In this document: in pieces, positions 20,872 to 29,462 of the stretch
Layout: each line of letters begins with the position of its first letter
Numbering within the stretch: position 1 is the first letter of the stretch
Assembly: GCF_016597785.1 (NCBI RefSeq)
Contig: NZ_JAENJG010000002.1
Coordinates: forward strand, 1 to 64,000
Source: Leucobacter sp. L43
GTDB lineage: Bacteria; Actinomycetota; Actinomycetes; Actinomycetales; Microbacteriaceae
DNA: 64,000 nucleotides
Direction of reading: 5' to 3'
Position numbers and translations under genes: made by a program
Notes under the pieces: model-generated
What the model saw: only the letters and a program-made list of their open reading frames with translations
Told to the model about the DNA's origin: nothing
Databases searched by the model: none

Positions 20872-22291
20872 GCGCCACCGCGCGATCCTGCTGGGCGGGA
20901 AGCCGCGATGGGGTCTCCCGGGCGAGCGCTGCGACGATGACGTAGGTGATGAGGGAGACGCCGACCGCGGTGACGATGGTCGGCACCGCTCCGATGACCA
21001 GGACGCCGGTGAGCCCGAGCAGGCCGGTGACGGCGCCCGTGACCATCGAGGCGAGCGCGGCGTAGCGCCCGCCGAAGCGGGTGAAGAGGCCGAACATGAA
21101 GGCCACGAAGACGCCCGAGCCGTACATGGTGAAGGCCATCGTGAGTACCTGGATGATGCCGGGCACGAGCAGCGAGACGCCGAGCGCGATCACGCCGAGG
21201 GCGACGGTGACGATGCGAGACCAGCGGAGCTGGCTCTGCTGGCTGTCGCGGAAGTGGCGGAAGCGCTGCAGGAAATCGTTGGAGATGTTGCTGACCGCCG
21301 CGAGCAGCAGCGCGTCCGCGGTCGAGATGACTGCGGAGATGATCGCCGCGAGCAGGATGCCGGCTGCCCAGACGGGAAGCACGTTCTCGATGAGTGCCGG
21401 CATCACGCCGACACTCGGGTCGAGCTCGGGAAAGAGGGCGCGCGCGGCCATGCCGGCGAGTGCCGGGACGACGGCGAAGCCAGCGGTGAGCAGCCCGGCG
21501 ATGCCGGCTCCGGTCGCGGCGGCGCGGGCCGACTTCGCCGAGAAGACGCGCTGCATCACGTCTTGCCCGACGAGTTTGTGGACGACGACGGGAAGCGCGG
21601 CGCCCAGCATGAAGGACCAGCCCTGGTTCAGCGGGTTGAAGGGCTCTGCGACGCCCGACGCCTCGAAAGTGGACGTGATCGTCGCGAAGCCGCCGGCAGC
21701 ATTCACCGCGATGACGGCGACGAGGATCATGCCGGCGACGATCACCACGAACTGAATCGCATCGGTGATCGCGACACCCCACATGCCCGAGAGCACGGTG
21801 AACGCGATGATGAGCACGACGCCGACGATAGCGCCCCACACTTGACTCAGGCCGAGTGCGGTCAGCGCCGATCCTGCTGCCCCGACCTGCCCCGCCAGAA
21901 TGCCGGTCAGCGCGAGCACCGAGAGCGTCGACGCGAGCAGCCGCACCGGCTGGCTGCCGAAGCGGGCGTGCAGGAAGTCTGGCACGGTGACGAAGCTGCC
22001 GGCGCGCACGCGTTTCGCGACGAAGACTGCGAGGAACACCAGCCCGACGAAGATGCCGATGGCGAAGGAGATCGCGGCGAAGCCCACCGAATAGGCGTCT
22101 TGACTGGTGCCGAGCACGAACGCGCCACCGAAGTTCGTGGCGAGCAGCATGACGGCGATCAGGCCCGCACCCATCTTGCGTCCGGCGAGCAGGTAGTCGG
22201 TGTCGGTGTGCACGCGTTTCTTCAGCCAGGCGGCGATGAGGAACATGACGAGCAGATAGGCGATGATCATGAGGGTGATGCCGAGATTCAA
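20864..22291 (-). CDS. Sodium:solute symporter family protein
   Basis: A 475-residue integral membrane protein of the SSS family with about 13 membrane segments. It begins LNLGITLMIIAYLLVMF and contains the conserved first-helix region TDYLLAGRKMG, the ATNFGGAFVLG bend and FISTADALLL-type sodium-site segment (SAVISTADALLLAAV). The TTG at 22291 is chosen because GGAGA precedes it at ideal distance and the family N-terminus starts here; ATG at 22270 is the alternative. Substrate (amino acid, carboxylate or similar) is unknown. A divergent Lrp-type regulator next door suggests amino-acid control. Confidence 0.9.
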   Translation of the reverse strand: MNLGITLMIIAYLLVMFLIAAWLKKRVHTDTDYLLAGRKMGAGLIAVMLLATNFGGAFVLGTSQDAYSVGFAAISFAIGIFVGLVFLAVFVAKRVRAGSFVTVPDFLHARFGSQPVRLLASTLSVLALTGILAGQVGAAGSALTALGLSQVWGAIVGVVLIIAFTVLSGMWGVAITDAIQFVVIVAGMILVAVIAVNAAGGFATITSTFEASGVAEPFNPLNQGWSFMLGAALPVVVHKLVGQDVMQRVFSAKSARAAATGAGIAGLLTAGFAVVPALAGMAARALFPELDPSVGVMPALIENVLPVWAAGILLAAIISAVISTADALLLAAVSNISNDFLQRFRHFRDSQQSQLRWSRIVTVALGVIALGVSLLVPGIIQVLTMAFTMYGSGVFVAFMFGLFTRFGGRYAALASMVTGAVTGLLGLTGVLVIGAVPTIVTAVGVSLITYVIVAALARETPSRLPAQQDRAVAHA

Positions 22292-22474
22292 GGTATCTCC
22301 AGAATGAGAAGCCGAATACGTCTTTGGTTTCGGATTGCACACCAACTTAGCTTTATGGTCGATTTTCTGCAAGCAGAGGGTCGGAATGAGCCCGATATTG
22401 GGCGCGAGCTCGCATCGGTGAGTAGACTGCTCGCGAGACGGCGCTTCCCGCTGATCGAAGAGAAAGAGGGCCAG
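22292..22474. promoter_or_regulatory. Divergent control region between symporter and Lrp-type regulator
   Basis: This 183-base intergenic segment is richer in A and T than its surroundings and separates two divergent genes. It contains the inverted repeat GCCCGATATTGGGC (22390-22403), a candidate regulator site. No clear -35/-10 pair can be fixed. Confidence 0.4.
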
Positions 22475-22957
22475 GTGAGTCGAGTTCCCGAGCAGATCAT
22501 CGATGATCTCGATCGGCGCGTGCTCCGCACCCTGCGCGATATGCCTCGCGCGACCCTCGGGGAGATGGCCGAGCACGTCGGCGTCTCCCGAACGACGTTC
22601 AAAGCGCGACTCGACCGGCTGTGGGAGAGCGGCATCATCATCGGCCACGAGACGCAGCTCGACCTGGCGTCGATGGGTCTGGAGGTGCAGGCCTGGGTGC
22701 AGCTCAACGTGCAGCAGGGCGAGCTCGAACCCATCACCGAGCTGCTCGACGGCCTGCCGCACGTCATCGAAGCGTTCGTCACCACCGGCGGGGCCGACGT
22801 GCAGTGCCGCATGGTGGCGAGAAGCACGGCGCACCTGCAGGAGCTGCTGCTCGAGCTGTCGCGGCACCCGGCCGTCACCCGCACGAAGAGCTCGGTGATC
22901 CTGTCGAGCCTCGTCAGCCACCGAAAAGTGCAAGCGCTCGACCTGCTCGATCTCTGA
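22475..22957 (+). CDS. Lrp/AsnC family transcriptional regulator
   Basis: A 160-residue protein with an N-terminal winged helix-turn-helix (IIDDLDRRVLRTLRDMPRAT, recognition region VSRTTFKARLDRLWESGII) and a C-terminal RAM/ACT-like ligand-binding domain (VQAWVQLNVQQGELEPI, then HVIEAFVTTGGADVQC). The GTG at 22475 follows an AGAGGG ribosome site; an ATG at 22354 in the same frame would add about 40 unrelated residues. It is divergent from the symporter-SDR operon and is probably its regulator, with an amino acid or related metabolite as ligand (inference). Confidence 0.88.
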   Translation: MSRVPEQIIDDLDRRVLRTLRDMPRATLGEMAEHVGVSRTTFKARLDRLWESGIIIGHETQLDLASMGLEVQAWVQLNVQQGELEPITELLDGLPHVIEAFVTTGGADVQCRMVARSTAHLQELLLELSRHPAVTRTKSSVILSSLVSHRKVQALDLLDL

Positions 22958-22978
22958 CGCGCGAGGCGATCCCGCCGA

Positions 22979-24094
22979 TCATCCGTCCCCGTCGGGATCG
23001 CCGTCGCGCAACAGCGCCAGCCGACTGATGGTGCGGAAGAGATCGACCGGCGGATCGGAGATGTCGACGAGCCCGGCGCGATCCGTGCGGGAGAGCACGG
23101 TCAGCGGCAGGTCGGCATGCACGAGCACGTCGAGCAGCGAGACGAACCGCTGCCGCGCCTCGCGACTCGCCTGCGACAGCGGCGGCACGTCGACGAGCAC
23201 CCACTGATCGAACTCGGCGGCGAGATCGAGGTAGTCCTCGGCGATCGACGGCGACTCCAGCAGATCGGCGAAGTCGAACCAGACACCCGTCGAAGCCGTG
23301 AGCCCGCTGCTCGCCTCGCCGCGGCGCACCGCGAGCGCCCGCAGCGCACGATGCCCGCCCAGCACAGTGGTCGACTCGTGCGGGTGCGGGGGTTCGAGCC
23401 CAGAGGATCGTGCCGCGCTCGCCGCGGAGCCGGACGCACCGAACGCGATCCAGCGCCCCGAAGCGAAGCCGTGCTCGGCGGGGGCCGCAGGCGACGCGGA
23501 GCGGTAGTCACTGCCGCCGTCGAGCGTGCGCACCGCGAAGTGCTCGCGGATGAGACGCACGCTCGGCTCGACCACGTGGTGGAACACGGGGTTCGCGAGC
23601 AGACCCTCCGGTTCGTAGTTGGAGGTGAAGAGTGTCGGGATACGGCGGGCGACCAGCTCCGCCACGAGACGATTCAGCAGGCTCGCGCCGCCCGGATCGT
23701 GCACGTGCAGCTCATCGAAGAAGAAGACCCGTGCGCCGTCGAGCAACTCGGCGACGGTCGCTTCGATCGCGTCTCGGGCCGTCATCTGCGCTCCGAAACG
23801 GCGCTGCAGCTCCTGGAAGAAGGTGTGGAAGTGCACGCGGCGCTTCGCGGCCGCCGGCACATCGATCGCGTCGAAGATCTCAGATGCGAGCCAGGTCTTG
23901 CCGCGCCCTGCCGGCCCGTGGATGAAGACCCCGCTGGGAGAGTGCGCACCGCCCCACCGGCCGGCCAGCACGGCGATCTCATCGAGCAACTGCTGCTGAG
24001 CCCGGTCGAGCACAATGCCCTTCGCTCCCGCCGAGTGCTCCACTGCGTCGCTGAGCCGCGAAGCGGCGCGGGGTGTCGCTCGCGGATCCGTCAC
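22979..24094 (-). CDS. zapE: Cell division protein ZapE (AFG1-like ATPase)
   Basis: A 371-residue P-loop ATPase. Walker A is GVFIHGPAGRGKTWLASEIF (residue about 60), Walker B is VFFFDELHVHD, and the sensor segment TLFTSNYEPEGLL follows; these are the AFG1/ZapE signatures. ZapE modulates FtsZ rings in Escherichia coli; the role in actinobacteria is unproven. The region between residues 190 and 260 is rich in Ala and Ser and is probably a loop. The GTG start lies eight bases from a -10 box on the minus strand, which suggests a leaderless transcript. Confidence 0.9.
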   Translation of the reverse strand: MTDPRATPRAASRLSDAVEHSAGAKGIVLDRAQQQLLDEIAVLAGRWGGAHSPSGVFIHGPAGRGKTWLASEIFDAIDVPAAAKRRVHFHTFFQELQRRFGAQMTARDAIEATVAELLDGARVFFFDELHVHDPGGASLLNRLVAELVARRIPTLFTSNYEPEGLLANPVFHHVVEPSVRLIREHFAVRTLDGGSDYRSASPAAPAEHGFASGRWIAFGASGSAASAARSSGLEPPHPHESTTVLGGHRALRALAVRRGEASSGLTASTGVWFDFADLLESPSIAEDYLDLAAEFDQWVLVDVPPLSQASREARQRFVSLLDVLVHADLPLTVLSRTDRAGLVDISDPPVDLFRTISRLALLRDGDPDGDG

Positions 24095-24102
24095 GTTCCC
24101 CG

Positions 24103-24132
24103 ATCCTAGCGAGGCGCGCTCCAGGCTAGGAT
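24103..24132. promoter_or_regulatory. Overlapping divergent promoters of zapE and parA
   Basis: A perfect 8-bp inverted repeat, ATCCTAGC (24103-24110) and GCTAGGAT (24125-24132), places a TAGGAT -10 box on each strand facing outward, 16 bases apart. Each -10 box coincides with the expected -35 zone of the other, so the promoters should compete. Confidence 0.55.
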
Positions 24133-24162
24133 GGAATGTCAGTGAGCGGGAGGAGACCGGGT

Positions 24163-25014
24163 ATGGCGAAACAGGTCGAACTGGGGCCGACCGGGCGACC
24201 CGATCGCATCATTCCGGCACCCAAGAAGCTCGACCGCCACGGGCCGGCGCGCATCATCGCCATGTGCAACCAGAAGGGCGGCGTCGGCAAGACGACCAGC
24301 ACCATCAATCTCGCTGCAGCGCTCGCGCGCTACGGGCGCCGCGTGCTCGCCGTCGACTTCGACCCCCAGGGCGCGCTCTCGGCGGGCCTCGGAGTGCCAG
24401 CCCACGACGTCCCCACCATCTACGACCTGATGCTCGGCAAGCTGAAGGATCCGCGCGACGCGATCCAGAAGACCGGCACCGCCGGGCTCGACGTCATCCC
24501 AGCCAACATCGACCTCTCGGCCGCCGAGGTGCACCTCGTCACGGAGGTCGCGCGCGAGCAGATTCTCGGCAGCGTGCTGCGCAAGGTCGTCGACGATTAC
24601 GACGTCATCTTGATCGACTGCCAGCCGTCGCTCGGTCTCTTGACCGTGAACGCGCTCACCGCGAGCCACGGCGTGCTGATTCCCCTCGCCTGCGAGTACT
24701 TCGCGCTCCGCGGCGTCGCCCTGCTGGTCGAGACGGTCGACAAGGTGCGCGATCGCCTGAACCCCGCGCTCGAGCTCGACGGCATTCTCGCGACCATGTA
24801 CGACGCGCGCACGCTCCACGCCCGCGAGGTGCTCGAGCGCGTCATCGACACGTTCGGCGACACAGTGTTCGACACCGTCATCGGCCGCACCGTGAAGCTG
24901 CCCGACGCGCAGATCGCCGCGAAGCCGATTCTCGACTACGCCCCATCGAACGCCGCCTCAGAGGCGTACCTCAAGCTGGCCCGCGAGCTCGTCCAACGCG
25001 GCGCCGTCGCCTAG
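24163..25014 (+). CDS. ParA family ATPase of the scpAB locus
   Basis: A 283-residue deviant-Walker ATPase. Motif KGGVGKTTSTINLAAALARYG (deviant Walker A) lies at about residue 35, the Walker A' motif is VLAVDFDPQGALSAGLG and Walker B is DVILIDCQPSLGLLTVN. It lacks the N-terminal helix-turn-helix of plasmid ParA proteins. At this position the homologue in mycobacteria is Rv1708, distinct from the oriC-proximal ParA, and probably works with ScpAB in chromosome organisation. The ATG at 24163 has GGGAGGAG seven bases upstream; an in-frame ATG at 24136 sits too close to the -10 box. Confidence 0.92.
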   Translation: MAKQVELGPTGRPDRIIPAPKKLDRHGPARIIAMCNQKGGVGKTTSTINLAAALARYGRRVLAVDFDPQGALSAGLGVPAHDVPTIYDLMLGKLKDPRDAIQKTGTAGLDVIPANIDLSAAEVHLVTEVAREQILGSVLRKVVDDYDVILIDCQPSLGLLTVNALTASHGVLIPLACEYFALRGVALLVETVDKVRDRLNPALELDGILATMYDARTLHAREVLERVIDTFGDTVFDTVIGRTVKLPDAQIAAKPILDYAPSNAASEAYLKLARELVQRGAVA

Positions 25015-25018
25015 CGCC

Positions 25019-25894
25019 ATGGTGGTGGACACGGATCCGGGAGCCGCAGCGGCCGGCACGGATCCGGTGCCTGCCGACGATCGCTTCCGCGTCAGCCTCT
25101 CCGTCTTCGACGGGCCGTTCGATTTGCTGCTCAACCTGATCGGCAAGCACGAGCTCGACATCACCGAGGTCGCCCTGAGCCTGGTCACCGACGAGTTCAT
25201 CGCCTACCTCGCGTCCATCGAGGGGCAGGGCATCGTCGAGCTCGACCGCGCCTCCGAGTTTCTCGTGGTCGCCGCGACGCTGCTCGACATGAAGATCGCG
25301 AGCCTCTTGCCGCAGGGCGAGGTCGTCGACGCCGAAGACATCGCACTGCTCGAAGCCCGCGATCTGCTGTTCGCCCGGCTGCTGCAGTACCGCGCCTTCA
25401 AACAGGTCAGTGCCTGGTTTCGGGATCGCCTGGAGGCGGAGAGCGCTCGTCACGCCCGGCAGGTGCCGCTCGAAGCGAAGTACCGCTCGCGCGGGCCGGA
25501 ACTCGTCTGGACGCTGAGCCCGGGCGACTTCGCCGCGATCGCCACGCTCGCCTTCGCGCCGCGCGAGATTCCGACGGTCGGCCTCGACCACCTGCACGCG
25601 CCACTCGTATCGATCCGCGAGCAGGCCGCGATCGTCGTCGCGCTGCTGCGCGGCGGTGTCAGCGCTGACGGCAGCACCGATGGGCGCGGCGGGTCGCGCT
25701 CCTTCCGCGAACTGGTCGCCGGGGTCGCGGAACGGGGCGTGGTGGTCGCACGGTTCCTCGCGATCCTCGAGCTGTATCGTCGTGCAGCGGTCACCTTCGA
25801 GCAGGCCGAGCCGCTCGGCGAGCTGCAGGTGCAGTGGGTCGGTGAGAGCTGGTCCGACGACGAGCTTGCTACGTTAGGAAACGACTATGACTGA
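25019..25894 (+). CDS. scpA: Segregation and condensation protein A
   Basis: A 291-residue kleisin. The diagnostic N-terminus FDGPFDLLLNLIGKHELDI starts at residue about 30 and is followed by ASEFLVVAATLLDMKIASLLP, then a middle linker and a C-terminal winged helix (VVARFLAILELYRRAAVTFE) that binds the SMC head. It acts with ScpB and SMC in chromosome condensation. It starts four bases after parA and overlaps scpB by eight bases. Confidence 0.95.
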   Translation: MVVDTDPGAAAAGTDPVPADDRFRVSLSVFDGPFDLLLNLIGKHELDITEVALSLVTDEFIAYLASIEGQGIVELDRASEFLVVAATLLDMKIASLLPQGEVVDAEDIALLEARDLLFARLLQYRAFKQVSAWFRDRLEAESARHARQVPLEAKYRSRGPELVWTLSPGDFAAIATLAFAPREIPTVGLDHLHAPLVSIREQAAIVVALLRGGVSADGSTDGRGGSRSFRELVAGVAERGVVVARFLAILELYRRAAVTFEQAEPLGELQVQWVGESWSDDELATLGNDYD

Positions 25895-26522
25895 CAACGA
25901 CAGCGCCGCTCCGACCCTCGCCGACGGGGAGCTGGACGCCGCCCGCAGCGCCCACTCGTTGTCGCAGCAGCTGGAGGCGCTGCTCATCGTCGCCGACGAG
26001 CCGCTCAGCGCGGTCTCCCTGGCCACCGCGACCGATCGTCCGGTGCGCGAGGTGCGCGCGGTGCTCGACGCCCTCGTCGCCGAGTTCAACGGCGAGCGCG
26101 CCGGCGACGGTGCAGTGAGCAGCGGTGCCGGATCGCCGCGCGGCTTCGAGCTGCGCGAGGTCGCCGGCGGGTACCGCTTCTACGCCCGCGCGAGCCTCGA
26201 CCCGATCGTGGCCGACTTCGTGCACCAGCAGTCGCCGGCGCGCCTCTCGCAGGCGGCGCTCGAAACGCTCGCCGTCATCGCGTACCGCCAGCCCATCTCC
26301 CGCGGAGCGATCGCCTCGATCCGCGCGGTCAACGTCGACTCGGTGGTGCGCACCCTGCTCGGCCGGGGGCTCGTCGCGGAGGTCGGCAACGATCCGGAGA
26401 CCGGCGCGATCCTCTACGGCACCTCCGACGCCCTGCTCGGCCATCTCGGCATCGGCGACATCTCGGAGCTGCCCCCCATCTCCCCACTGCTCGAAGAACC
26501 CACGGAAGGATTCGACGAATGA
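25887..26522 (+). CDS. scpB: Segregation and condensation protein B
   Basis: A 211-residue protein with two winged-helix domains: QLEALLIVADEPLSAVSLA at about residue 30 and the diagnostic LSQAALETLAVIAYRQPISR with NVDSVVRTLLGRGLV in the second half. It dimerises and binds the ScpA middle region. It overlaps scpA upstream and the pseudouridine synthase gene downstream (ATGA), so the run parA-scpA-scpB-rluB is one operon. Confidence 0.95.
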   Translation: MTDNDSAAPTLADGELDAARSAHSLSQQLEALLIVADEPLSAVSLATATDRPVREVRAVLDALVAEFNGERAGDGAVSSGAGSPRGFELREVAGGYRFYARASLDPIVADFVHQQSPARLSQAALETLAVIAYRQPISRGAIASIRAVNVDSVVRTLLGRGLVAEVGNDPETGAILYGTSDALLGHLGIGDISELPPISPLLEEPTEGFDE

Positions 26523-27541
26523 ATCGCTCGGAAGAGAATCTCGGCGGCTCGTACTCCGTCGACGGCGAGAACATCGAGATCGACCTCGCGGAGTTCGGGT
26601 GGGACCGTCCGCAGACGGCGCCGACCGAAGCCGCGCACGACGATGACGGCCGCATCCGCCTGCAGAAGGCGCTCGCGCACGCGGGCGTCGCATCGCGCCG
26701 GGCCTGCGAGTCGCTGATCTCCAGCGGACGCGTGACGGTCAACGGCGAGATTCAGCGCGAGCTGGGCTCGCGCATCGACCCCGAGACCGACGACGTGCGC
26801 GTCGACGGGGTGGTCGTGCAGCTCGACGTGTCGAAGCGCTACTTCGTGCTGAACAAGCCGCGCGGCGTCGTGTCGACCATGAACGACGAGAACGGCCGCC
26901 CCGATCTCCGCGAGTTCGCCGACGAGGTCGAGGATCGGCTGTACAACGTCGGGCGTCTCGACACCGACACGAGCGGTCTGCTCATCCTCACGAACGACGG
27001 CGAGCTCGCGCACCGTCTCGCGCACCCGAGCTTCGGCGTGCAGAAGACGTACATCGCGAAGGTGCGCGGGAGGGTGACGGCTGCCGTGATCCAGCAGCTC
27101 AAAGACGGGGTGGAGCTCGCCGACGGGCCGATCCACGCCGATCGCGCGAAGCTGCTGCCGGGCGGATCGGGCGACGCCCACTCGCTCGTCGAGATCACGC
27201 TGCACTCCGGCCGCAACCGCATCGTGCGCCGCATGCTCGCCGAGGTCGGGCACCCGGTGGTCGAACTCGTGCGCCGCCAGTTCGGGCCGCTCCACCTCGG
27301 CACGCTGCGCGTCGGCGAGCTGCGCGAACTGTCGTCGGGGGAGCGCGGGGCGCTGCTCTCCGCGGTCGAAGACGAGGGATCGGGCGACGGGTCCGGATCC
27401 GGAGGCGCGCAGCAGGCCGGGCGCCGGGGCGAGATCACCGCCGGCCGGCCCGGCGACGGCAAGGGCGCCCGCGGGATGCGAGGCATGGCGGCGCGGGGCA
27501 ACCCGCACGGACGCGGCGGACGGAAGCAGGGCGGTCGATGA
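26519..27541 (+). CDS. rluB: rRNA pseudouridine synthase, RsuA/RluB family
   Basis: The 340-residue protein has an acidic N-terminal extension of about 40 residues, an S4 RNA-binding domain (RLQKALAHAGVASRRACESL), and the catalytic domain with the active aspartate in VGRLDTDTSGLLILTNDGEL and the RNRIVRRMLAEVGHPV signature. RluB modifies U2605 of 23S rRNA in E. coli. A Gly/Arg-rich tail of about 60 residues at the C-terminus is probably disordered and may bind RNA. It is coupled to scpB and tyrA by 4-base overlaps. Confidence 0.93.
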   Translation: MNRSEENLGGSYSVDGENIEIDLAEFGWDRPQTAPTEAAHDDDGRIRLQKALAHAGVASRRACESLISSGRVTVNGEIQRELGSRIDPETDDVRVDGVVVQLDVSKRYFVLNKPRGVVSTMNDENGRPDLREFADEVEDRLYNVGRLDTDTSGLLILTNDGELAHRLAHPSFGVQKTYIAKVRGRVTAAVIQQLKDGVELADGPIHADRAKLLPGGSGDAHSLVEITLHSGRNRIVRRMLAEVGHPVVELVRRQFGPLHLGTLRVGELRELSSGERGALLSAVEDEGSGDGSGSGGAQQAGRRGEITAGRPGDGKGARGMRGMAARGNPHGRGGRKQGGR

Positions 27542-28680
27542 GCGCCCCTGAAGCTGCGCCGAGCGGCGAGCATCTGCGCGCGGCCGGGGAGCGCCCGGCG
27601 CTGGTCGCTCGCACCCGTGGGCCGGTGCACGTCATCGGCGCCGGCCTGCTCGGGGCGAGCGTCGGTCTCGGCCTGCGCGAGCGGGGCGTCGACGTGACGC
27701 TCGAAGACCTGTCGCCGACGACCGTCGCGCTCGCCGCCGACTACGGTGCAGGGCGGGTGCGCACCGCCGCCGACGAGTCACCGGTGCTCGTCGTCATCGC
27801 GACGCCGCCCGACGTGACCGCCGATGTGGTCGAGCGCGCGCTCCGCACCTACCCCGACGCCGTGGTGACGGACGTCGCGAGCGTGAAGCTCGCGCCGTTC
27901 ACCGAGCTCAAGCGCCGCGGCATCGACCTGGCGAAGTACGTGGGCTCGCATCCGATGGCGGGACGCGAGCGCGGCGGCGCGATCATGGCGCGCGCCGATC
28001 TGTTCGTGGGCAGGCCCTGGGTGATCTGCCGCGACGGCGAGACCCCGGCCGACGCGCTCGCACTCGTCGAAGCCGTGGCGCTCGACCTCGGCGGCGTGCT
28101 CATGGAGATGACGCCCGAAGAGCACGACCGGTCGGTCGGGCTGGTCTCCCACCTGCCGCAGGTCGTGTCGAGCCTGCTCGCCGCGCGACTCGTACCGGCA
28201 TCCGAGCAGGCGATCGGCCTCGCGGGCGGCGGTCTGCGCGACACCACGCGCGTCGCCTCCAGCGATCCGGAGCTCTGGGTGCAGATCCTCGGCGCGAACA
28301 GCGCGCCCGTCGTGGAGCTGCTCGACGCGTTCTCGGCAGATGTCGCCGCGTTCGCCGATGCGCTGCGCGATCCGGCGCGCACCGGTGCGCGTCGCCGCAT
28401 CGCTGACCTGCTGTCGGCGGGCAACAACGGAGTGTCGCGCATTCCCGGCAAGCACGGTTCGTCCGAGCGATTCACCCAGATCACGGTGCTCATCGACGAC
28501 TCTCCCGGGCAGTTGGCGAAGTTGCTCACCGAACTCGGAGAACTGGGCATTAATATGGAAGACTTGCGCCTCGAGCACTCGCCGGGCGCCCAGATCGGTT
28601 TCGCGGAGATCGCGGTACTGCCGGAGGTCGCCGAACGCGCGGTCGCCGATCTCGTCGAACGCGGATGGAGGACGCTGTGA
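27538..28680 (+). CDS. tyrA: Prephenate dehydrogenase
   Basis: A 380-residue enzyme of tyrosine synthesis. The Rossmann motif VIGAGLLGASVGLGLRERG lies at about residue 30. The catalytic region shows VGSHPMAGRERGGAIMA with the His used in hydride transfer, and PEEHDRSVGLVSHLPQV. A C-terminal ACT domain (ITVLIDDSPGQLAKLLTELG) suggests feedback control by an aromatic amino acid. The ATG overlaps the preceding stop, and the GTGA overlap leads into cmk. Confidence 0.93.
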   Translation: MSAPEAAPSGEHLRAAGERPALVARTRGPVHVIGAGLLGASVGLGLRERGVDVTLEDLSPTTVALAADYGAGRVRTAADESPVLVVIATPPDVTADVVERALRTYPDAVVTDVASVKLAPFTELKRRGIDLAKYVGSHPMAGRERGGAIMARADLFVGRPWVICRDGETPADALALVEAVALDLGGVLMEMTPEEHDRSVGLVSHLPQVVSSLLAARLVPASEQAIGLAGGGLRDTTRVASSDPELWVQILGANSAPVVELLDAFSADVAAFADALRDPARTGARRRIADLLSAGNNGVSRIPGKHGSSERFTQITVLIDDSPGQLAKLLTELGELGINMEDLRLEHSPGAQIGFAEIAVLPEVAERAVADLVERGWRTL

Positions 28681-29462
28681 CTGATGCTGCATCAGCTGCC
28701 GCTGCGCTGACCGTGATGACGGGCGCGGCGCAGGCGGAGCGCGCCCAGCAGACCGAGGCGCCGAACGCGGCCCCCCTGCTCGTCGCGATCGACGGGCCGG
28801 CGGGCAGCGGCAAGTCGAGCGTCTCGCGTGCCGCCGCAGAGCGCCTCGGATTCGGGATCCTCGACACCGGCGCGGCCTACCGGTCGCTCGCGTGGGCGGC
28901 CGTCGAGACCTCCGCCGACCTGGACGACTCGGCCGCGGTCGCCGCGATCCTCGACGTGTGGACGTACGCGATCACCCTGCGCGGTGAGCAACGAGTCACG
29001 GTCGAACTCGGCGACGGCGTCGTCCACGATGTGACGGCGGCGATCCGCGCCCACGACGTGAGCGGGCTCGTCAGTCGAGTCTCGAAGCACCCAGAGGTGC
29101 GCGAGCGCTTGAACGAGATGTTCCGGCGGATCGTCGCGGAGTCGGGGCTGCCCGGTGTCGTGATCGAGGGTCGCGACATCACGACCGTGGTGGCGCCCGA
29201 CGCGCCGGTGCGCGTGCTGATGACCGCCTCGCCCGAGGTGCGCGCGCAGCGTCGCGCTGGCGAGCTCGACGGGCTCACCCACGCACAGGTGCTCGCCGAC
29301 ATCGAGGCGCGTGACGCCAAGGACGCGCAGGTCGTCGACTTCTTCACCCCAGCCCCCGGGGTGACGCTCGTCGACACGAGCAACTTGAACTTTGCACAGT
29401 CCGTGGAGGCTGTGGTTGAAATCGTACGAGCGGCGCAAGGCGTCGCGGAGGAGAGCGAATGA
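28677..29462 (+). CDS. cmk: Cytidylate kinase
   Basis: A 261-residue (d)CMP kinase. The P-loop [20 protein letters not shown] is at about residue 36 and is followed by [33 protein letters not shown] holds the CMP-binding arginine and aspartates, and the lid is [11 protein letters not shown]. The GTG at 28677 overlaps the tyrA stop and has GGAGGA just upstream; an ATG at 28665 is possible. The preceding 30 residues are Ala-rich and unconserved. cmk-der is a conserved pair. Confidence 0.94.
   Translation: MTDAASAAAALTVMTGAAQAERAQQTEAPNAAPLLVAIDGPAGSGKSSVSRAAAERLGFGILDTGAAYRSLAWAAVETSADLDDSAAVAAILDVWTYAITLRGEQRVTVELGDGVVHDVTAAIRAHDVSGLVSRVSKHPEVRERLNEMFRRIVAESGLPGVVIEGRDITTVVAPDAPVRVLMTASPEVRAQRRAGELDGLTHAQVLADIEARDAKDAQVVDFFTPAPGVTLVDTSNLNFAQSVEAVVEIVRAAQGVAEESE

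Noticed and set aside
20543..22474. An upstream extension of the Lrp-type regulator of over 600 codons
   Set aside because: It is antisense to the symporter and SDR genes and has Asp/His/Gly-rich shadow composition. The regulator starts at 22475.
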